A DNA stretch of 12,827 nucleotides, from assembly GCA_049625305.1 (NCBI GenBank), contig JBMZVD010000064.1, positions 1-12,827 on the forward strand. The letters run 5' to 3'. The notes under the pieces are model-generated. The model was not told the origin of the DNA and made no database searches. It was given only the letters and a program-made list of their open reading frames with translations. The DNA comes from Flavicella sp049625305 (lineage in GTDB: Bacteria; Bacteroidota; Bacteroidia; Flavobacteriales; Flavobacteriaceae). Below, in pieces: positions 7,150 to 12,827 of this stretch (position 1 is its first letter; every line of letters starts with the position of its first letter). Made by a program: the position numbers and the translations under genes.

Positions 7150-10038
7150 TTAAAGTGCTATGTTGAAGAACAGTTGAAAAACATTCTTATCTGCTGTAGC
7201 GTCAATGAGATAACTATTTCTAAGACCAAGCGTCAACGGGATTTTATTACAGAAAATTAAGTCAATCAAAAGCGAGCCTCCTACAGAGTTCTGTTGAAAA
7301 GTTTTAGGTTTTACAAAGGTTTCTATATCGAAATCAGCAGTTGTTTCTAGATCAATTTCACTGGGTATCTCAATTGTATAGCTTTTGATGATTCCCTTGT
7401 CAGCAAATAGTCTTCCTCGAATTCTTTTGAAGTAACAAATGCCGAAAAATCCAAAATCAGGGTAAGCTATTGGAAATTCATAGTTGGTGGCAATTGTAAT
7501 ATTTTCATTGCTATAAAATCGATTGTAACCTCTGGCATATTGAAAAGTATCTGGAAATTGATAGGGGTTTTCCAACAATTCTTTGTGCCAACTTATTTGA
7601 CTGTTAAGACTGTGGTTTTTCACCAATCCAGGAAAGTAAAATACACTGCTGATATCTATTTTCTCTGCCGTGTTTTTTTTCAAACTTTTTGCAAACTCTA
7701 AAGTCATGAATTGGCCAAATCTAGGATAGATATTTTGAATAGCCGTTCTCCTTAAGTTAGATGCGGTAATTTGAGTGGATAGGGTTTTAAAATTCAAATT
7801 TCCATCATAGTTGCTAGTGTAATTCGAGGTAAAATGTTGGGATAAATTAGTAGAAATACTTAGGTTTTGAATGTAGTTTCCTTTCACTTGAGACAAGGGT
7901 ACTTCAAGTCCAACGGCAACCGTATTTTCAGAGAATTGAAGGTTTACGGGAATGCTGTTTAGCGTGTTGATACTATTTCTCTCTTGATTGTAAAAACGGA
8001 TACTTGGTACAATAAAGTATTTTCCATAACTAAAATCAGCTGAGAGACTATTTCTTTTTTCGTTGCTATTGTTTACAAAGCTCACGTTGCTTGATACCTC
8101 TCCTAAAATGTTTTTGAATTGTAGTTGCGCTCCCAAATTGTTTTGGTTCGTAGGATCTACGACCCAACCCCAACTGTGCAATTTCAACCCCCTGAAGAAT
8201 CTATTATACGGTTTAATTTCGTAGTTGTTTTTTGGAACACTATCCAATAGGTTTTTTTCAGTTTTAGTAGTTTTAATTTCGGGAAGGTGCTCGTTTGAAT
8301 TGTGATGTATTGAAAATGGGAGAGGTGCGATTTCGTCCAAAGATATTTCATGCAATCGATAGCCTTTACTTGTAAAAACACTGTATACTATTTTTTTAGC
8401 TTTTCTATCAATTTGAGGCATGTAAGCACCAATCTTGTCATGAGTTATTTTTTCAATTGAATGTGTTTTGGATAGAGCTATGCTGTATATGTTATCTATG
8501 CCATCAAAGTCAGCTGAAAAATAAATATGTGTATCACTCAAACAGAATTGTCCAATACTTTTATGAGTCCAAGGAGATAAACGTCTCTTTTGTTTTGTGT
8601 TCAGATTCAACTCAAAAAAAGCAATACGTTGTTGTTTTTTAGCTAAGTAAATAATTTTTTTTCCATCCAATGACCATTTAGGAGTGCTTAAAAAGGGATG
8701 ATCTGTTTCGTTGTATTCATAGAGTATGTTTCCAGTTGCTAGGTCAAGTATATGCAGACTATACGCTATATTTTCATCGTAATGTATGGCAGCTACTTTG
8801 GAGAGGTCAGGAGAAATATTTGGGGAAAAATATCTTTTTTGATTTGTGATTTTTTTTCTTTGTTTTGTCTCAAGGTTGTAAGTAACGATGTCGCTGTAAT
8901 TTTTATTTCCTCTACGCCAATCCTTGGTAAAACGAGTCCAAGTAGAGATGTTTTTGGTGGCAGATAGGTATTCCTCTGAAGTAATTTCAAGATCTTTGAT
9001 TTTCGATTCCTGAGCATCGGATATAAGGTGTAGCGAAGGGGTTTCATCCAAGCTTTTTTTCAGACTAAGCACACTTCCGTTCGGTAGGTAGTGAGGGAAT
9101 TGATAGTGTTGGATTTTCTTGTCGTAATTTCTAGTTAAGAGTTTACTTTTGCTGACTTTGGAACTGTCAAGTTTTTGCAACCATTCTTTTTGTAAAGCTT
9201 TGAAACTTTCTTTGTAAAGAGTTCTTGTAGTGTTTCCTGTTTGTTTTTTTACAGCTGTTGAAAAAGGATAAAATAAATGGGAATAACTTCCTGCATCAGC
9301 GATGATTTGTTTGTTGATTTCAGGTCCGTAATTGTTTCTTAAGTAGCTATTCATTATATAGCCAAGCTTGTAATGGTTGGGGACAAGGTCTTTAAAAGAA
9401 CCGTTTTGTGCTTTGTCATAACTGTAAGTTTTACTCTCTAAAACTAAAGCGCGTAGTTCTTTGAAAAAAGAAGCAGTTCTCCCCCTGCCAGCATTGCTTA
9501 GCAAGGTTTCAGACAGTACTGCATCCCCTTCAAAATACCAGTCAGGGAAGCTGAAGTTTATGGCGGCAGCCCAACCGTTTTGTCCTGAGATCCAATGCAT
9601 AAACTTCGACAAACCTCTTTTGCCATTTGTATACTGCAATACGTGTCTGTATTCGTGGATGCTCAGAAGGTCTAGCCATGCCCCGGTTCCAAGACTTTGT
9701 TGGTTTTGTGGAGCCAACCCGTAAAACTCAGTTCGGAAAGGAGCCAATGTTACAAAACCGTTGGATTGACTTTGCTGGTTTTGAACAACAAGATCAATTT
9801 TTTGAAATTTATCACCTAATGTAGCTGCAGAAACATTGTGAATATGGTTGATAACATCGGCCATGCGTTTGGCTGCGATTTCGGTTCCTGCAGGGAAAAG
9901 AACGCGTACCTTTTCAGAATCAAGCATTTGCCATTGTATATTAGCATCGTGTTGACCGAGTGTTTGTGCCAAGGAATTTACTGAACACATAACAAGACAG
10001 ACTTGTAGAATAAAAAGACCGATTTTATTGGCTTGCAT
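7150..10038 (-). CDS. Secreted HEXXH metallopeptidase-like protein with beta-propeller and C-terminal outer-membrane barrel
   Basis: A 962-residue exported protein with three parts. A signal peptide (1 to about 24, ending SLAQ) leads to an N-terminal peptidase-MA-like domain. There HEYRH (128-132) offers two zinc-binding histidines and the catalytic Glu129, and WYFEGDA (167-173) offers Glu170 as the third ligand, the gluzincin arrangement. Residues about 305-570 show TolB/PD40-type propeller blades (for example ISPDLSKVA and WSLDGKKIIY). Residues about 615-962 are alternating beta strands rich in aromatics, ending in QLFFNIAL, as expected of an outer-membrane barrel. This predicts a protease tethered to the outer membrane; substrate and orientation are unknown. 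It is last in a minus-strand unit with thiamine pyrophosphokinase and an 80-residue protein, 21 nt downstream of the latter. Domain calls are by eye; the annotation could also be simply TolB-like protein. Confidence 0.85.
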   Translation of the reverse strand: MQANKIGLFILQVCLVMCSVNSLAQTLGQHDANIQWQMLDSEKVRVLFPAGTEIAAKRMADVINHIHNVSAATLGDKFQKIDLVVQNQQSQSNGFVTLAPFRTEFYGLAPQNQQSLGTGAWLDLLSIHEYRHVLQYTNGKRGLSKFMHWISGQNGWAAAINFSFPDWYFEGDAVLSETLLSNAGRGRTASFFKELRALVLESKTYSYDKAQNGSFKDLVPNHYKLGYIMNSYLRNNYGPEINKQIIADAGSYSHLFYPFSTAVKKQTGNTTRTLYKESFKALQKEWLQKLDSSKVSKSKLLTRNYDKKIQHYQFPHYLPNGSVLSLKKSLDETPSLHLISDAQESKIKDLEITSEEYLSATKNISTWTRFTKDWRRGNKNYSDIVTYNLETKQRKKITNQKRYFSPNISPDLSKVAAIHYDENIAYSLHILDLATGNILYEYNETDHPFLSTPKWSLDGKKIIYLAKKQQRIAFFELNLNTKQKRRLSPWTHKSIGQFCLSDTHIYFSADFDGIDNIYSIALSKTHSIEKITHDKIGAYMPQIDRKAKKIVYSVFTSKGYRLHEISLDEIAPLPFSIHHNSNEHLPEIKTTKTEKNLLDSVPKNNYEIKPYNRFFRGLKLHSWGWVVDPTNQNNLGAQLQFKNILGEVSSNVSFVNNSNEKRNSLSADFSYGKYFIVPSIRFYNQERNSINTLNSIPVNLQFSENTVAVGLEVPLSQVKGNYIQNLSISTNLSQHFTSNYTSNYDGNLNFKTLSTQITASNLRRTAIQNIYPRFGQFMTLEFAKSLKKNTAEKIDISSVFYFPGLVKNHSLNSQISWHKELLENPYQFPDTFQYARGYNRFYSNENITIATNYEFPIAYPDFGFFGICYFKRIRGRLFADKGIIKSYTIEIPSEIDLETTADFDIETFVKPKTFQQNSVGGSLLIDLIFCNKIPLTLGLRNSYLIDATADKNVFQLFFNIAL

Positions 10039-10059
10039 TTGTTCGTTATTGAAGTATGT

Positions 10060-10302
10060 CTAGACTGTTTTAGCGACTTCACCTCTGTGAGGTCGCAAAG
10101 CATCTCTATAGGTTTTCATGTCTTTTTCATCAACGACTATGTAGGCAGTCGCATGCATATCTGAGATTTCTGTATGGTCAATACTATAGTAGTGTAAGTT
10201 TTCTTTTTCAGAAAACTCTTTGAGGTGAATGCAGTGGTGTTTTGCGGTTCCCAATCCTGTAGGTCCTTTAAAATCCCAGATAAGTTTTAGTTTTCTATCC
10301 AT
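10060..10302 (-). CDS. Small conserved-looking hypothetical protein (80 aa)
   Basis: I do not recognise a named family. The 80-residue product is soluble, with no signal peptide or membrane segment. It is rich in His and charged residues: KHHCIHLKEF (21-30) and a C-terminal DALRPHRGEVAK stretch. The IWDFKGPTG start and the HATAYIVVDEKDM strand suggest a compact alpha/beta fold, perhaps ferredoxin-like (inference). It is considered a real gene because it lies between two cotranscribed genes with gaps of 10 and 21 nt, its composition is protein-like and it fills the space precisely. The histidine and cysteine cluster could bind a metal, but nothing establishes this. Similar small proteins probably occur in other Flavobacteriia, which a homology search would show. 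Confidence 0.8.
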   Translation of the reverse strand: MDRKLKLIWDFKGPTGLGTAKHHCIHLKEFSEKENLHYYSIDHTEISDMHATAYIVVDEKDMKTYRDALRPHRGEVAKTV

Positions 10303-10312
10303 TTTATTGTTG

Positions 10313-10921
10313 TTAGTTGTTACTTATGTAGACTAGTAATTTCCCCTTACTAAACGTGATTTTTATAGTGTCCTCAAGGGCTTTGTTTCGGGTGCCAATT
10401 CTTTTTCCAAAGGTAAGATTGGTATTGAGAAGTGGGTATTCCAATCCCTCACTTGTAATATTTTCAGCATAGGGAAAAGGAATTAAAGAAATAGTTTTTC
10501 CCAAAACAAACTTACTTACGTATTTTTTAGGGAGAAAAAAATAACGGCCATAGTTGTCAAAAAAAGTAATATCTAGTTTGCCAAACCATTCCATAGCAGT
10601 ACTTAAGTTGCCCAAAAAATGGTCCTGCTCTTTGCCACTAGCACCGAACACATCAATATTTTTAAATCCTTTTTTATACAGAATTTCTAGTGCTTTATGA
10701 AAGTCTGTAAAGTTTTGATCTGGAGTTTTTTGAGTGGTAATATTTTCTGGAATGCTTTCGATAGAATCAAAATCGCCACAGACCAAATCAGGTTGGAAGG
10801 AGCTATTTTTAAAATGATTGTATGCACCATCAGTAGCACAGACAAAGCTATAATTAGCAAGCTCCGGAAGCCTCTTGGGAATTGCTCCATTGAGTAGTAA
10901 GAACGCTTTTTTTTTCTCCAT
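10313..10921 (-). CDS. thiN: Thiamine pyrophosphokinase
   Basis: Transfers pyrophosphate from ATP to thiamine to give thiamine diphosphate; cytoplasmic. The 202 residues show the family motifs in order: ATDGAYNHF (29-37), PDLVCGDFDSI (44-54) with the Mg/ATP-binding aspartates, DQNFTDFHKAL (68-78), FGASGKEQDHFLGNL (92-106) and the C-terminal TSEGLEYPL (156-164) and GTRNKA (176-181). The last has Arg where many bacterial enzymes have Ser. Start choice: MEKKKAFLLLNG at 10921 matches the family N-terminus. An in-frame ATG at 10993 would add a 24-residue hydrophobic segment foreign to this soluble enzyme and is not used. It is first gene of the minus-strand unit, 10 nt before the 80-residue gene, and diverges from the decarboxylase gene. 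Confidence 0.92.
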   Translation of the reverse strand: MEKKKAFLLLNGAIPKRLPELANYSFVCATDGAYNHFKNSSFQPDLVCGDFDSIESIPENITTQKTPDQNFTDFHKALEILYKKGFKNIDVFGASGKEQDHFLGNLSTAMEWFGKLDITFFDNYGRYFFLPKKYVSKFVLGKTISLIPFPYAENITSEGLEYPLLNTNLTFGKRIGTRNKALEDTIKITFSKGKLLVYISNN

Positions 10922-10926
10922 AAAAA

Positions 10927-10934
10927 CAAAAATA
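10927..10934 (-). promoter_or_regulatory. Candidate -7 box before thiamine pyrophosphokinase
   Basis: TATTTTTG on the minus strand fits TAnnTTTG and ends only five bases before the ATG at 10921, so transcripts would be leaderless or nearly so. No good -33 TTG is seen at the right distance. The region is very T-rich, which makes a chance match easy; low confidence. Confidence 0.25.
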
Positions 10935-11011
10935 ATCAAAAAGAACTCCAACAGAACTAATAAATTTAAAATATGTGAAAAATTGGATTCCATATATAGT
11001 TGTAAAACGAG

Positions 11012-11019
11012 TATATTTG
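11012..11019 (+). promoter_or_regulatory. -7 box of the diphosphomevalonate decarboxylase gene
   Basis: TATATTTG fits TAnnTTTG exactly and lies 17 nt upstream of the TTG start codon at 11037, predicting a leader of only about a dozen bases. No clear -33 triplet is present at the standard spacing. The same octamer precedes the tRNA-Thr and mevalonate kinase genes in this window. Confidence 0.5.
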
Positions 11020-11036
11020 TACAAAAAAATACAGAT

Positions 11037-12122
11037 TTGACTTCAAACGACTTTATAGCACAGGACTATACCGGAGAATTAAATACAGGAAAAACGACTT
11101 GGAAAACACCGAGTAATATTGCTTTGGTTAAGTATTGGGGCAAGCGTGATCCTCAATTACCAGAAAATCCATCGATCAGTTTTACTTTAAATAATTGTCA
11201 TACAATTACAACGTTGTCTTATGAGAAAAAAGAGGATTTGGATGGGTTGTTTAGTTTTGAGGTTGTTTTTGAAGGAAAAGTTAACGAGGCTTTCAAGCCT
11301 AAAATTCAAAAGTTTTTTGAGCGTATTGAGACTTATATGCCTTTTGTGAAGGAGTATCACTTTACGATTACCTCAGAGAATTCCTTTCCGCATAGTAGTG
11401 GAATAGCTTCCTCTGCTAGTGGTATGTCTGCGCTTTCTATGTGTTTGATGCGTATGGAACAGCAGTTAAACCCTGATATATCAGAGGACTTTTTCTTCAA
11501 AAAAGCATCGTTTTTAGCACGCTTAGGTTCGGGGAGTGCTTGTAGAAGTGTCAAAGGATCCCTTGTTGTTTGGGGGGCACATACTGAGGTTGAAGAAAGT
11601 TCAGATTTGTTTGGGGTACCTTTTTCTCATGAAGTAGCCCCTGTATTTCAAGAGTACCAAGACAGTATTTTATTGGTTGATAAGGGAGAGAAACAGGTAA
11701 GCAGTACCGTTGGACATGAACTGATGTACGGCCACCCCTTTGCGAAGCAACGCTTTGAACAAGCTTCAGAAAATTTAACTAAAATGAGCGCTATTTTGAA
11801 AGAGGGAAAGGTAGCAGACTTTATTGCTTTGGTGGAAAGCGAAGCATTGACCTTACATGCAATGATGATGACAAGTCACCCTTATTTTATTTTGATGAAG
11901 CCTAATACATTGGAAATCATTCAGAAAATATGGGCGTATCGAAAAGACCATGGTTCATCAGTTTGTTTTACTTTGGATGCTGGAGCCAATGTTCATGTGT
12001 TGTATCCTAAATCTGAAAAAGAAGCTATCCAAAATTTCATAGCTACCGACTTAGCGATTCATTGTCAAAATGGGCATTTTATTCACGATGAGGTTGGAAA
12101 CGGAGCTCAAGAGCTGATTTAG
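11037..12122 (+). CDS. mvaD: Diphosphomevalonate decarboxylase (TTG start)
   Basis: Catalyses ATP-dependent decarboxylation of 5-diphosphomevalonate to isopentenyl diphosphate, the last step of the classical mevalonate pathway; a GHMP-superfamily member. Motifs: PSNIALVKYWGK (25-36), the signature N-terminal loop; SSGIASSASGMSAL (120-133), the ATP-binding loop; GSGSACRS (164-171) with the substrate-binding Arg170; TLDAGANVHVL (312-322) with the catalytic Asp314. Length 361 is normal. The start is TTG at 11037, giving MTSNDFIAQDY, which fits the family N-terminus. No ATG lies in frame between 10875 and the middle of the conserved domain, and the ATG at 10875 lies inside the opposite thiamine pyrophosphokinase gene and upstream of the promoter box. 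All motifs favour a true diphosphomevalonate enzyme, though phosphomevalonate-decarboxylating relatives exist. Confidence 0.95.
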   Translation: MTSNDFIAQDYTGELNTGKTTWKTPSNIALVKYWGKRDPQLPENPSISFTLNNCHTITTLSYEKKEDLDGLFSFEVVFEGKVNEAFKPKIQKFFERIETYMPFVKEYHFTITSENSFPHSSGIASSASGMSALSMCLMRMEQQLNPDISEDFFFKKASFLARLGSGSACRSVKGSLVVWGAHTEVEESSDLFGVPFSHEVAPVFQEYQDSILLVDKGEKQVSSTVGHELMYGHPFAKQRFEQASENLTKMSAILKEGKVADFIALVESEALTLHAMMMTSHPYFILMKPNTLEIIQKIWAYRKDHGSSVCFTLDAGANVHVLYPKSEKEAIQNFIATDLAIHCQNGHFIHDEVGNGAQELI

Positions 12123-12217
12123 AAAAGAAAAAGTAAATCAAAATAAACTTTTTTTTCAATAGAGCTCTTGTTTGCAATAGTTTAACATGCAAAAAATCGC
12201 ATCTTATAAATAATACG

Positions 12218-12225
12218 TATATTTG
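12218..12225 (+). promoter_or_regulatory. Candidate -7 box of the mevalonate kinase gene
   Basis: TATATTTG, an exact TAnnTTTG match, lies 29 nt upstream of the ATG at 12255 within the 132-nt gap after the decarboxylase gene. No good -33 triplet is visible. It suggests mevalonate kinase can be transcribed separately as well as by read-through. The rest of the gap holds only A/T runs and no convincing terminator. Confidence 0.4.
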
Positions 12226-12254
12226 CAGAAAATAATTGCCATAATATCCCTACC

Positions 12255-12827
12255 ATGAAAGGACCTTTGTTTTACGCTAAGATTTTGTTGTTCGGTGAAT
12301 ATGGAATCATCAAAGATTCCAAAGGATTAGCCATTCCCTACAACCATTATAAAGGAGCGTTGAAAATTTCAGAAAAACCATCCGCTGATGCGCAGAATTC
12401 AAATAAGAATTTGCGTAAATTCTGTCAATATTTAGAAGGTCTAGATACAGATTTAGTAACTTTCAATACGGCGCATTTTTCCAAGGATATTGCTGATGGA
12501 ATGTTTTTTGACTCGAGCATACCCCAAGGTTACGGTGTTGGGAGTTCAGGAGCCTTAGTAGCTTCTGTATACGACAAATATGTGGTGGATAAAATCACAG
12601 TTTTAGAGAATTTAACCAAAGACAAGCTCCTGAAGCTAAAAAAAATATTCTCTTTGATGGAATCTTATTTTCACGGGATTAGTTCTGGTTTGGATCCCTT
12701 GAATAGTTATTTGAGTTTGCCTATATTGATCAATTCATCTGACAATATAGAAGCAACGGGTATTCCTTATCAAAAAGAAAGCAAAGCAGCTGTTTTTCTT
12801 TTAGATTCAAAAATAATCGGTGAGACA
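12255..12827 (+). CDS. Mevalonate kinase, N-terminal part (runs off window)
   Basis: The open frame starts at ATG 12255 and continues for 191 codons to the window edge without a stop. Phosphorylates mevalonate to 5-phosphomevalonate; GHMP superfamily, cytoplasmic. Motif 1 is AKILLFGEYGII (8-19), the analogue of the KxILxGEHxV loop of mevalonate kinases. The ATP loop is IPQGYGVGSSGALVAS (89-104). ESYFHGISSGLDPLNSYL (136-153) is the mevalonate-kinase-type segment with the catalytic Asp147 after SGL. The C-terminal motif 3 is outside the window. It follows the decarboxylase gene by 132 nt in the same direction. The Bacteroidota enzyme is divergent from animal and archaeal ones, so mevalonate kinase is chosen on the HGxSSGxDP motif and on pathway context; another GHMP sugar kinase is unlikely. 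Confidence 0.88.
   Translation, partial: MKGPLFYAKILLFGEYGIIKDSKGLAIPYNHYKGALKISEKPSADAQNSNKNLRKFCQYLEGLDTDLVTFNTAHFSKDIADGMFFDSSIPQGYGVGSSGALVASVYDKYVVDKITVLENLTKDKLLKLKKIFSLMESYFHGISSGLDPLNSYLSLPILINSSDNIEATGIPYQKESKAAVFLLDSKIIGET

Noticed and set aside
8184..9824. Several short open frames on both strands within the metallopeptidase gene
   Set aside because: All lie inside one long coherent coding frame with recognisable domains and have no motifs or start context of their own.
10922..10993. Upstream in-frame extension of thiamine pyrophosphokinase encoding a hydrophobic, membrane-like segment
   Set aside because: The enzyme is soluble and its family N-terminus begins at MEKKKAF; the stretch is T-rich intergenic DNA that naturally translates to Leu/Phe/Ile.
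10875..11036. ATG-initiated N-terminal extension of the decarboxylase
   Set aside because: It overlaps the opposite gene, precedes the promoter box and has low-complexity Lys/Asn sequence not seen in the family.
12127..12156. A/T-rich inverted repeat (AAAAAGT ... ACTTTTT) after the decarboxylase gene
   Set aside because: The stem is seven mostly A-T pairs with a 12-nt loop and no G-C core, so a functional terminator is not supported.

Overview
The window looks like chromosomal DNA from a member of the Flavobacteriia (Bacteroidota). It is AT-rich, start codons lack strong Shine-Dalgarno sequences, TAnnTTTG-type -7 promoter boxes recur, and several genes are typical of that class: a DUF5723-like barrel, a GYDIA-motif GHMP kinase and a class II HMG-CoA reductase. 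The genus cannot be fixed from the sequence. I see no phage, insertion sequence, CRISPR array or other sign of recent transfer.

Layout. A truncated tRNA-Thr gene (minus strand) with a clear promoter lies at the left edge, followed by an intrinsic terminator. Two overlapping minus-strand genes come next (281-3581): a lipoprotein of unknown function and, downstream, an outer-membrane barrel with an acidic repeat tail. From a divergent promoter region, a plus-strand unit (3703-7149) encodes HMG-CoA reductase, a GYDIA-type GHMP kinase and a BaiN/YhiN-like flavoprotein. It abuts, stop codon to stop codon, a minus-strand unit (10921 down to 7150) encoding thiamine pyrophosphokinase, an 80-residue conserved-looking protein and a 962-residue metallopeptidase-propeller-barrel protein. 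From a second divergent region the plus strand encodes diphosphomevalonate decarboxylase (TTG start) and, after a gap with its own promoter-like box, mevalonate kinase, which runs off the right edge.

How the genes work together. HMG-CoA reductase, mevalonate kinase and the decarboxylase are three recognisable steps from HMG-CoA to isopentenyl diphosphate. No conventional phosphomevalonate kinase is visible, and the GYDIA kinase next to the reductase is the obvious candidate for that step. HMG-CoA synthase and isopentenyl-diphosphate isomerase are not in the window. The pathway genes form two blocks separated by the thiamine pyrophosphokinase/metallopeptidase unit. The most unusual items are the alternating 84/78-bp repeats at the end of the barrel gene and the HEYRH metallopeptidase joined to a propeller and a barrel. 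I found no convincing evidence of a wholly new defence or mobile system.
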